A stretch of 29,252 bases of DNA from JAISFI01 sp031552425 (GTDB lineage: Bacteria > Bacteroidota > Bacteroidia > Bacteroidales > Azobacteroidaceae). Below the pieces are notes generated by a model, which saw only the letters and a program-made list of their open reading frames with translations, ran no database searches and was not told the DNA's origin. A program made the position numbers and the translations under genes. Below, in pieces: positions 16,505 to 22,866 of the stretch. The stretch lies in the NCBI GenBank assembly GCA_031552425.1, contig JAVBMM010000201.1, positions 1-29,252 of the forward strand, written 5' to 3'. How positions within the stretch are numbered: position 1 is the stretch's first letter; every line of letters begins with the position of its first letter.

Positions 16505-17830
16505 ATGAGTATGAAAAAGAATTTCGTCCTTGACACCAATGTTATCCTCCATGATTATAAATGTTTGGAAAACTTTCAGGAAAATGATATTTATATACCT
16601 ATTGTAGTATTGGAAGAGTTGGATAAATTTAAGAAAGGAAGCGACCAAATTAATTATAATGCAAGAGAGTTTGTGCGCGAATTGGATGATTTGACAGGTG
16701 ACGATCTTTTTCTGAAAGGTTCTTCTTTGGGTCCCGGAAGAGGAAAATTATATATCGTTACAGGAGATAACTTTCAGGAAAAAGTTTCTTTGTCTTTTCC
16801 TGAAAAAACACCGGACCATCGTATATTATCATGTACCATGTTTGTGGCTCAATCCAAACCTAAAATGAAAACTATCTTGGTTACTAAAGATATTAACTTA
16901 AGAATGAAAGCACGTTCTTTGGGGATTTTGGTAGAAGATTATATTACGGATAAAGTATTAAATATAGACTATTTTGAAAAAGAACAAGATGTATACGATA
17001 ACATAGATGCTGAGTGGATAGATATGTTGTATAAAACTTCCGAAGGAATCGAAGCTAATATGTTTGAGTTTAAAGATAAATTGGAGCCGAATGATTGTTT
17101 TATTTTGAAAAGTAATAGAAATTCTATTCTAGTGAGATATAATCCTTTTTCCAATAGAATAAAAAAGATCACCAAAGAGTCTAACTTTGGTATTACTCCT
17201 CGTAACGCGGAACAAAGTTTTGCTTTTGATGTACTGAATGATCCGGATATCAAGTTAGTTGGAATTACAGGAAAAGCAGGAACCGGGAAAACATTGGTCG
17301 CATTAGCTTCGGCTCTAAAACAAAGTGATTTATACAATCAAGTATTACTGGCAAGGCCTATTGTTGCTTTAGCAGATAAAGATTTGGGATTTCTTCCGGG
17401 GGACGAGAAACAAAAAATAGCTCCATATATGCAGCCTTTATTTGATAATCTGAGTGTAATTAAAGTGCAATTCCCTCCAAATAGTCCGGAATGGAAGAAA
17501 GTGGAAGATATGCAAAAAAATGAAAAATTGGTTATAGAAGCGTTGGCATACATCAGGGGAAGAAGCATCTCCGAAACATTTTGTATTATTGATGAAGCTC
17601 AAAATTTGACGCCTAACGAAATAAAAACGATCATTACCCGTGCAGGAGAAGGAACTAAAATCGTTTTTACAGGAGATATACAGCAGATAGATTCTCCTTA
17701 TTTGGATTCTCAATCTAACGGTTTGGCATACATGATTGATAAGATGAAAGGTCAAGATTTATTTGCTCATGTAAATTTATTGAAAGGAGAGAGAAGTAAA
17801 TTATCAGAATTAGCAGCTAATCTATTATAA
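16505..17830 (+). CDS. PIN-PhoH family ATPase
   Basis: Two-domain protein of 441 residues. The N-terminal PIN nuclease-like domain covers roughly 1-140. It has acidic active-site residues in FVLDTNVILHD (Asp10) and VTKDINLRMKARSLG, and IVVLEELDKFKKGS between them. The C-terminal PhoH ATPase domain covers roughly 230-441, with Walker A GKAGTGKT (256-263), Walker B FCIIDEAQNLTP (Asp363-Glu364) and VFTGDIQQID. PIN-PhoH proteins are proposed RNA helicase/RNase enzymes. Many actinobacterial PhoH2 genes sit in toxin-antitoxin pairs, but I see no small antitoxin-like gene upstream here. I chose ATG 16505. An in-frame TTG at 16445 would overlap the start of folC and add an unconserved-looking N-terminus. 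ATG 16511 is an alternative. Its stop is 2 nt from the convergent deacetylase stop. Confidence 0.9.
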   Translation: MSMKKNFVLDTNVILHDYKCLENFQENDIYIPIVVLEELDKFKKGSDQINYNAREFVRELDDLTGDDLFLKGSSLGPGRGKLYIVTGDNFQEKVSLSFPEKTPDHRILSCTMFVAQSKPKMKTILVTKDINLRMKARSLGILVEDYITDKVLNIDYFEKEQDVYDNIDAEWIDMLYKTSEGIEANMFEFKDKLEPNDCFILKSNRNSILVRYNPFSNRIKKITKESNFGITPRNAEQSFAFDVLNDPDIKLVGITGKAGTGKTLVALASALKQSDLYNQVLLARPIVALADKDLGFLPGDEKQKIAPYMQPLFDNLSVIKVQFPPNSPEWKKVEDMQKNEKLVIEALAYIRGRSISETFCIIDEAQNLTPNEIKTIITRAGEGTKIVFTGDIQQIDSPYLDSQSNGLAYMIDKMKGQDLFAHVNLLKGERSKLSELAANLL

Positions 17831-17832
17831 AA

Positions 17833-18609
17833 TTATTTCAGTTCTCGGATAAAATCGCTGGTCTTCGAAAATTTATATCCACGTTTTTTCCCCCAGGAGA
17901 TGAATTTATCTAAACGCTCAACCATCTTTTCTCCGGTATTTTTAGTCACATAGCTTGGGAAGTTGTATTTTCCCATTTCACCGATGTGCATGAATTCCCA
18001 AGGATGAAAGTATACGTTCAGATAACCATCTTTACGAATGGCGCATGATGCCAATGACTGATATAACTTCAATGGAAGATTGTGAAAAGACAACCAGAAC
18101 AAAGGAAATCTGAAAAATGGGACAGTAGAAGCTGGTAATTGCCAAACACCTTCCCGTTTGAAATATTTCCTTGGTTCGTTTAGCTTATTGTATCTTCCCG
18201 GTAAGAAAATAGGATTGATTGAAGAATTATAAACATATCCCGCTTTTTTTATTTCATCTTCAGGAACAGACATCATTCGTGCCATCCGGTATCCTTCGAC
18301 CTGAGTATTGCCAATTTTTTCCAATATTTCTTTGGAAATTAACAAGTGTTCCGGTTTGAAATCGCTGTGGTATAATCCGTGAGAAGCTAATTCATGGCCT
18401 TCTGAGATGATTTCTTTAACTATGTTTGGAGCATTTTCTGCAAAGTTTGCCGTTACATAAAAAGTTGCTTTGATGGAATGTTTTCGTAATAATTGAATGA
18501 TTTTTTTAGTACCTTCGATGGATATAGACATTTGTTCTTGAAATGGGATGTCTTTCCCGGATTCGAGAGGCATATCAAATTCTTCTATATCAAAACTCAA
18601 TAGAATCAT
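17833..18609 (-). CDS. polysaccharide deacetylase family protein, cytoplasmic
   Basis: NodB-homology (CE4-like) metal-dependent deacetylase of 258 residues without a signal peptide. Motif 1 is SFDIEEFD (Asp7, with an acidic partner two residues on), the variant found in exopolysaccharide-type deacetylases. Motif 2 is SHGLYH (metal ligands His77 and His81), motif 3 is EGYRMA (Arg108), and motif 4 is YFHPWEF (His202). A cytoplasmic deacetylase would act on a sugar nucleotide or on a lipid-linked sugar at the inner face of the membrane. The gene lies 1 nt downstream of the GT2 gene and is certainly co-transcribed with it. The arrangement parallels ArnC-ArnD, where ArnD deformylates the sugar loaded by ArnC, but the substrate here is unknown. 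Confidence 0.85.
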   Translation of the reverse strand: MILLSFDIEEFDMPLESGKDIPFQEQMSISIEGTKKIIQLLRKHSIKATFYVTANFAENAPNIVKEIISEGHELASHGLYHSDFKPEHLLISKEILEKIGNTQVEGYRMARMMSVPEDEIKKAGYVYNSSINPIFLPGRYNKLNEPRKYFKREGVWQLPASTVPFFRFPLFWLSFHNLPLKLYQSLASCAIRKDGYLNVYFHPWEFMHIGEMGKYNFPSYVTKNTGEKMVERLDKFISWGKKRGYKFSKTSDFIRELK

Positions 18610-18610
18610 G

Positions 18611-19549
18611 TTAAATTACTTTATTTCCGTTATATTCCTGGGCTACATAAGTAGGCCTGTTTTTGGTCTCGTAGAATATCCTACCTAAGTATTCTCCGAT
18701 GACTCCTAAAGATAATAATTGTACTCCTCCCAAAAATAGAATAGTTAACATCATGGTTGGAAATCCTTGAACGGGATCTCCCCAAATTAACGTTTTTGTT
18801 AAAATGATACACATGTATATGAAAGCGATTACAGATACGGCAAGACCAATCATGGTAGATATTCTCAACGGAGTTATAGTGAAAGATGTAATTCCTTCAA
18901 TGGCAAGATTTAGCAAACTCCAAAAGTTCCAGGAAGATTCACCGGATACCCTTTCATCTTGTTCGAACAAAATTTCTTTTTTCTTAAAACCGATCCAGCA
19001 GAACATTCCTTTGGTATAGCGCTCGCTTTCCCTCATTTGTTTGAGAACATTGACACATTTTCTGTCTAATAACCTGAAATCACCTACATTTTCCAAAATT
19101 TCCACTCTTGTGGTTTTTTGTAATATTTTGTAGTAAAACAACGAAAATTGTTTCCGGAACCAGCTTTCTTTTCCTCTGGTTATTCGCTTGGCATAAACAT
19201 CATCATAACCACTTTTCCATAGTTCCAGCATTCCAGGTATTAACTCGGGCGGATGTTGTAGATCTGCATCTAGGATAATTGTACAATCACCAGTGACATA
19301 ATCGAAACCTGCTAGCATAGCAGCTTCTTTCCCAAAATTCCTGGAAAGGTCTAAATAACATATCCTGGAGTCGGTGGTGCGTATCTGTTTGATTTTATTT
19401 AAAGTATTGTCTACACTACCATCATTGATAAATAGGACTTCCCATTCGTAAGACGTCTCAGCATCCATTAATTTACGAAGTCGTTCATATAAAAAATCCA
19501 GTGATTTTTCTTCATTATAAGCAGGTATTAACAATGAAATTTTTTGCAT
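18611..19549 (-). CDS. polyprenyl-phosphate glycosyltransferase (GT2, ArnC/GtrB/DPM1-like)
   Basis: Membrane-anchored GT-A glycosyltransferase of 312 residues that would load a sugar from a nucleotide donor onto undecaprenyl phosphate. The catalytic domain has LLIPAYNEEKSL (6-17), LFINDGSVDNT (39-49), LSRNFGKEAAMLAGFDYV (68-85) and the DXD motif DADLQHPPE (94-102). GDFRLLDRKCVNVLKQM and ERVSGESSWNFWSLLNLAIEGITSFT are the acceptor-side signatures of the DPM1/ArnC/GtrB group. Two C-terminal membrane helices follow at about 232-256 and 268-292, with the typical GVIGEYLGRIFYETKNRP tail. The next gene is the deacetylase, 1 nt away. The upstream 5' UTR may be about 190 nt long. Confidence 0.9.
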   Translation of the reverse strand: MQKISLLIPAYNEEKSLDFLYERLRKLMDAETSYEWEVLFINDGSVDNTLNKIKQIRTTDSRICYLDLSRNFGKEAAMLAGFDYVTGDCTIILDADLQHPPELIPGMLELWKSGYDDVYAKRITRGKESWFRKQFSLFYYKILQKTTRVEILENVGDFRLLDRKCVNVLKQMRESERYTKGMFCWIGFKKKEILFEQDERVSGESSWNFWSLLNLAIEGITSFTITPLRISTMIGLAVSVIAFIYMCIILTKTLIWGDPVQGFPTMMLTILFLGGVQLLSLGVIGEYLGRIFYETKNRPTYVAQEYNGNKVI

Positions 19550-19743
19550 AATGATTTAGAGTTTATTGGGGTAGAGTTAATTTATGGCAGATTTATCAAT
19601 AAAAATTGTTATTTACACCTACATTTAATTGTTTAAAGAATAGTAAATATCCATATGTAAAATATAAATCTTCTGTCGGAAGATATTAGGTTTAGAGAAA
19701 AAAGTAATGGCTTTGTTCATAAAACTAATAATGTGATTTTATG

Positions 19744-19751
19744 CAAAGATA
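19744..19751 (-). promoter_or_regulatory. possible -7 element for the GT2-deacetylase pair
   Basis: TATCTTTG on the minus strand matches TAnnTTTG, but no TTG is found 19-21 nt upstream. If used, it leaves a 5' UTR of about 190 nt before the GT2 start. That UTR includes a 6-bp hairpin, ATCTTC-TGTCG-GAAGAT, at 19668-19684. Apart from this, the riboswitch and the metK promoter, I see nothing in the 388-nt gap 19550-19937. Confidence 0.4.
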
Positions 19752-19797
19752 AATTATTCTTTTTAAATGAAAGCGATGGAGTATTGATAAATATTTT

Positions 19798-19805
19798 TAC
19801 CTTTG
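19798..19805 (+). promoter_or_regulatory. -7 element of the metK operon promoter
   Basis: TACCTTTG is a perfect TAnnTTTG match. The predicted transcript start, about 19811, falls a few bases before the SAM-II-like element, which would therefore be the very 5' end of the mRNA. No good -33 TTG is present. Confidence 0.65.
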
Positions 19806-19816
19806 TACCCATATTG

Positions 19817-19880
19817 AGAGTGGATAGATTTGAACTGCTTGCAACCACAGAAAAAAATGCTAAAATGCTTTTCAGTAGCT
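19817..19880 (+). ncRNA. SAM-II-like riboswitch upstream of metK
   Basis: Ordered blocks match what I recall of the SAM-II aptamer: GTGG (19820-19823), GATTTG (19827-19832), GCTTGCA (19837-19843), CCAC (19845-19848), an A-rich joiner (19851-19857) and GCTAAA (19859-19864). GTGG/CCAC forms P1. The loop between carries the conserved GATTTG and GCTTGC segments, and the trailing GCTAAA strand is the pseudoknot-side sequence. ACTG in the loop (19834-19837) can pair with CAGT (19873-19876), a possible pseudoknot stem, though further 3' than usual. GTGG to GATTTG is two bases longer than the form I know. Location between promoter and metK, the SAM synthetase gene, agrees with a SAM sensor. No terminator follows, so control may act on translation. 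The call is made from memory of the consensus, not from a covariance search. Confidence 0.72.
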
Positions 19881-19937
19881 TGCCTTTCATATCATACTTC
19901 ACTTCGTTTTAATTTTTAATTGCTTTATTTTTATTTT

Positions 19938-21227
19938 ATGAGTTATTTATTCACCTCGGAGTCGGTGTCTGAAGGGCATCCCGATAAAGTATCCGATCAA
20001 ATATCGGATGCTGTACTTGATAAGTTTTTGGCGTATGATTCAAATGCTAAAGTAGCTTGCGAAACATTGGTGACAACCGGACAAGTTGTTGTTGCCGGAG
20101 AGGTAAAATCATCGGCTTACATAGATTTGCAGAGTGTTGCGCGTGAAGTCATCGAAAAAATTGGCTATACAAAAAGTGAATATCAATTTGAAGCTAAATC
20201 GTGTGGTGTATTGAGTGCCATCCATGAACAATCAGATGATATCAACCGTGGAGTGGAACGGGGAAATCCGTATGATCAGGGAGCCGGAGACCAAGGAATG
20301 ATGTTTGGTTATGCAACTAATGAAACAGAAAACTTTATGCCGTTGGCTTTGGATCTTTCTCATTCTTTATTGATAGAGTTGGCAAATATTCGTAAAAATG
20401 AATCTCATTTGATGCCGTATTTACGTCCAGATGCTAAATCTCAGGTTACTATTGAGTATGATGACAACGGAATACCTCTTCGGATAGATACTATTGTTGT
20501 TTCTACACAACATGATGAATTTGTATTGCCCATTAAAGGAAAATCACAGGAGCAGGCGGATAAAGAAATGCAGGAAAAGATACGCGAGGATGTAATTAAT
20601 ATTTTAGTTCCCAGGGCGAAAGCTCAGTATGCTGAAAATATTCAACAATTATTCAATAATCAGATAAAGTATCATATTAATCCAACCGGAAAATTTGTTA
20701 TTGGTGGTCCACATGGAGATACAGGACTTACCGGACGTAAAATTATTGTTGATACATATGGTGGAAAAGGAGCTCATGGAGGAGGTGCCTTTTCTGGAAA
20801 AGATCCTTCAAAAGTAGACCGTTCAGCTGCTTATGCAGCGCGTCATATTGCTAAAAATCTTTGTGCAGCAGGAGTAGCCGATGAAATATTGGTACAAGTT
20901 TCTTATGCTATCGGAGTGGCAAAACCTATGAATATTTATGTGAATACTTATGGAAAAAGTCATGTTAAAATGACGGATGGAGAAATTGCTAAAAAAGTAG
21001 AAGAAATGTTTGATATGCGTCCAAAAGCCATTGAAGAACGTTTGAAATTACGTAATCCTATTTATTTTGAAACAGCTTCATACGGACATATGGGGCGTAA
21101 AAATGAAATGGTGACCAAGGTATTCAATACAGTTTATAATTCTTCCCCTTTGAAAATAGAAGTTGAACTTTTTACGTGGGAAAAATTGGATTATATAGAT
21201 CACATAAAAGCGAGTTTCGGCTTGTGA
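19938..21227 (+). CDS. metK: S-adenosylmethionine synthetase
   Basis: Makes SAM from methionine and ATP. At 429 residues it is longer than the enteric enzyme (about 384) but usual for Bacteroidetes. Landmarks are SEGHPDKVSDQISDAVLD (ATP-site His and Asp), GAGDQGMMFGYATNE (the GAGDQG signature), GGPHGDTGLTGRKIIVDTYG and HGGGAFSGKDPSKVDRSAAY (the second signature, catalytic Lys and Asp). ATG 19938 is chosen. A TTG at 19920 in frame would add six residues in an AT-rich stretch. A SAM-II-like riboswitch lies 60-120 nt upstream. The next two genes follow with 4- and 2-nt gaps, so the three are very likely one transcript. Confidence 0.97.
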   Translation: MSYLFTSESVSEGHPDKVSDQISDAVLDKFLAYDSNAKVACETLVTTGQVVVAGEVKSSAYIDLQSVAREVIEKIGYTKSEYQFEAKSCGVLSAIHEQSDDINRGVERGNPYDQGAGDQGMMFGYATNETENFMPLALDLSHSLLIELANIRKNESHLMPYLRPDAKSQVTIEYDDNGIPLRIDTIVVSTQHDEFVLPIKGKSQEQADKEMQEKIREDVINILVPRAKAQYAENIQQLFNNQIKYHINPTGKFVIGGPHGDTGLTGRKIIVDTYGGKGAHGGGAFSGKDPSKVDRSAAYAARHIAKNLCAAGVADEILVQVSYAIGVAKPMNIYVNTYGKSHVKMTDGEIAKKVEEMFDMRPKAIEERLKLRNPIYFETASYGHMGRKNEMVTKVFNTVYNSSPLKIEVELFTWEKLDYIDHIKASFGL

Positions 21228-21231
21228 TTTC

Positions 21232-21903
21232 ATGAAGAAAACAGCTACGCGTATTTATCGTTATATCCGTTTTCGTAAGGGACACGGGGTTCACTCTCCA
21301 TTTGCTTTCGGATTGATAAATAAGGTGATAGAAGAAAAAAAGCCTTTTTATGTTTTTGAAGAAATAGAAAAAGGTATTGTTCAACAGAATAAAAAAAAAA
21401 TAACTTATCAAAAATACGGACGGCTGTTATTTCGTTTAGCAACTTTCTTTCGATCTCAGAATATTTTGCAAATAGGGTTTTCAGATGGAGTACAAGCACT
21501 TTATTTGAATGCTGCAGCAAAAAAAATGATAGTTATTGAAGGAGAAAATAGCCCTGGAATAAATCTTCCTTGGGCAACTAAATTGCCGGATATTAGGAAG
21601 ATAAATCTCATTCAAGACACAGATACAGTAGCGCTAATAAATGAATTGGGAACATTAGATATGTTGTTTCTAAATGTTTCTTATGATGTTGATCTTACTA
21701 AACATTTGTTAAACAAATATTTACCATATGTTCATTCCCAGTCGATTTTCGTTATAGATGGTATTCATAAAAAAAGAATGAGAAAGTTTTGGAGAGATAT
21801 CAAACAACGGCATGATGTATCTATTTGTATGGATTTGTATTCTTTAGGTTTGGTGTTTTTTAATCGTAAATTATATAAAAAAAATTATAAAATATTTTTT
21901 TGA
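21232..21903 (+). CDS. Rossmann-fold SAM-methyltransferase-like protein, function unknown
   Basis: A 223-residue protein of a family I associate with Bacteroidetes, resembling class I SAM-dependent methyltransferases. The N-terminus IRFRKGHGVHSPFAFGLI (12-29) is basic and distinctive. A Rossmann-like core follows. NILQIGFSDGVQALYL (77-92) stands where motif I would be, but it lacks the usual acidic residue and the full GxGxG. MIVIEGEN (99-106) ends strand 2 with an acid. LDMLFLNV (142-149) is strand 4. IFVIDGIHKKRMRKFW (172-187) resembles the D-D-I-H-W strand-5 motif of methyltransferases, here altered to D-G-I-H-K. It may be a weak or non-catalytic member. Ten consecutive A occur near 21390-21402. 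It lies between metK and a cobalamin adenosyltransferase in one operon. Confidence 0.72.
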   Translation: MKKTATRIYRYIRFRKGHGVHSPFAFGLINKVIEEKKPFYVFEEIEKGIVQQNKKKITYQKYGRLLFRLATFFRSQNILQIGFSDGVQALYLNAAAKKMIVIEGENSPGINLPWATKLPDIRKINLIQDTDTVALINELGTLDMLFLNVSYDVDLTKHLLNKYLPYVHSQSIFVIDGIHKKRMRKFWRDIKQRHDVSICMDLYSLGLVFFNRKLYKKNYKIFF

Positions 21904-21905
21904 AA

Positions 21906-22460
21906 ATGAAGATTTATACGAAAACAGGCGATAAAGGAGAGACTTCTTTGGTGGGAGGCAAAAGGATATCCAAAGCGCATCCCCGTTTGGAAGCGTATGG
22001 AACAATTGACGAATTAAATGCGTTTATTGGTTTGTTGATCGAATTTCTAAATGAAGAACATGATAGAAATACGTTGAATGAGATTCAATCTAAATTATTT
22101 TCCATAGGATGTTTGTTGGCGACTGATCCGAATAATTGCCCAAAAACAAATGTAGATTATCCTAATGCAGAAGATATTAGTTTGTTAGAGAAGGAGATTG
22201 ACCGTATGGAAGAAAATTTACCTTCTTTGAATACATTTGTTTTACCGGGAGAGTGTAAAAGCTCAGCGATGGCGCATGTGTGCAGAACAATAACCCGTCG
22301 TGCAGAACGGGCAATGTATCGTATTGAAAGTCCGGAACAATTAGATGAAAATTGTTTTGCATATATCAATCGTTTGTCTGATTATTTTTTTGTCTTATCA
22401 AGAAAAGAATGTAAATTACATCAAAAGCAAGAAAAAAAATGGACTAACACTTGTAAATAA
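21906..22460 (+). CDS. cob(I)alamin adenosyltransferase, PduO type
   Basis: Transfers the adenosyl group of ATP to cob(I)alamin, making coenzyme B12. At 184 residues it is a single-domain PduO-type (ATR) enzyme. The ATP-binding N-terminus IYTKTGDKGETSLVGGKRISK (from residue 3) and RLEAYGTIDELNAFIGLL are characteristic. Also present are SSAMAHVCRTITRRAERAM (the Arg-rich ATP/trimer-interface helix) and YINRLSDYFFVLSR (the R-L-S-D-Y-hydrophobic signature). ATG 21906 is used; it begins 2 nt after the preceding stop, while a TTG at 21900 would overlap it. The gene is in the metK transcript, so a SAM sensor would also affect B12 adenosylation. No cobalamin riboswitch is seen in front of it. Confidence 0.93.
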   Translation: MKIYTKTGDKGETSLVGGKRISKAHPRLEAYGTIDELNAFIGLLIEFLNEEHDRNTLNEIQSKLFSIGCLLATDPNNCPKTNVDYPNAEDISLLEKEIDRMEENLPSLNTFVLPGECKSSAMAHVCRTITRRAERAMYRIESPEQLDENCFAYINRLSDYFFVLSRKECKLHQKQEKKWTNTCK

Positions 22461-22480
22461 GATTTATTGTTATACTTTTG
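22451..22480 (+). promoter_or_regulatory. promoter of the DUF2795 gene, Bacteroides type
   Basis: TTG (22451-22453), a 19-nt spacer and TACTTTTG (22473-22480) match the consensus well. The -33 box lies inside the last codons of the cobalamin adenosyltransferase gene. The predicted 5' UTR is about 45 nt. Confidence 0.8.
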
Positions 22481-22530
22481 CGGAAAATTTCAAAAATAGA
22501 ATCAAGATAAAGATTAAATCTAAATAACTT

Positions 22531-22752
22531 ATGTATTGGACTTTAGAACTCGCATCAAAATTGGAAGATGCACCATGGCCTGCAACTAAAGATGAATTAA
22601 TTGACTTTGCGTTACGTTCAGGCGCACCTCTTGAAGTAATTGAGAATCTTCAAGAGATGGAAGATGAAGGTGAAGTTTATGAATGTATTGAAGATATTTG
22701 GCCGGATTATCCGAGTAAAGAGGATTTTTTCTTCAACGAAGAGGAGTATTAG
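22531..22752 (+). CDS. DUF2795 family small acidic protein
   Basis: A 73-residue, very acidic protein (MYWTLELASKLEDAPWPATK at the N-terminus, ending in FFFNEEEY). It is widely conserved in Bacteroidetes and I recognise it as DUF2795. The core ATKDELIDFALRSGAPLEVIENLQ looks like a small helical fold. The Pfam family has no established function that I know of. It has its own strong promoter after the metK operon and ends before a bidirectional palindromic terminator, so it can be a monocistronic unit. No signal peptide or membrane segment is present, so it should be cytoplasmic. Confidence 0.85.
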   Translation: MYWTLELASKLEDAPWPATKDELIDFALRSGAPLEVIENLQEMEDEGEVYECIEDIWPDYPSKEDFFFNEEEY

Positions 22753-22787
22753 CCATAAATAGAGATTAATTACCTCAAAAATAGGCG

Positions 22788-22837
22788 TATATAACACAAA
22801 TAGGCTACTTGTACAAGTAGCCTATTTGTGTTATATA
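22788..22837. terminator. bidirectional terminator: 50-nt perfect palindrome
   Basis: A 25-nt arm starting TATATAACACAAATAGGC is followed with no spacer by its exact reverse complement, centred on TTGTACAA at 22812/22813. On the plus strand ACTTTTTG follows the hairpin, and on the minus strand CGCCTATTTTTG follows. Both directions therefore have a short T-tract. It lies between the convergent DUF2795 and fucosidase genes and would end both transcripts. Confidence 0.85.
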
Positions 22838-22866
22838 ACTTTTTGTCTGAATAAGTTTTTCTAATT

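Noticed and set aside
16505..17830. PhoH as the toxin half of a toxin-antitoxin pair.
   Set aside because: PIN-PhoH2 modules of that type have a small gene immediately upstream on the same strand. Here the upstream gene is divergent folC with 48 nt between.
19668..19684. 6-bp perfect hairpin ATCTTC-TGTCG-GAAGAT in the 5' region of the GT2 gene.
   Set aside because: It has no T-tract, is short, and is far from any stop codon. It is noted as possible 5' UTR structure only, not called as a terminator.
19717..19902. A 61-codon minus-strand frame with a signal-peptide-like N-terminus (MKYDMKGKLLKSILAFFSVV).
   Set aside because: It lies antisense over the metK promoter and the SAM-II-like element, has no promoter of its own in view and resembles no protein I know. 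The opposite-strand RNA explains the sequence better.
21390..21402. Ten-A run in the methyltransferase-like gene as a frameshift site.
   Set aside because: Runs of A are frequent in this AT-rich DNA and encode ordinary Lys codons. The frame is intact, and there is no alternative product in the shifted frame that looks meaningful.
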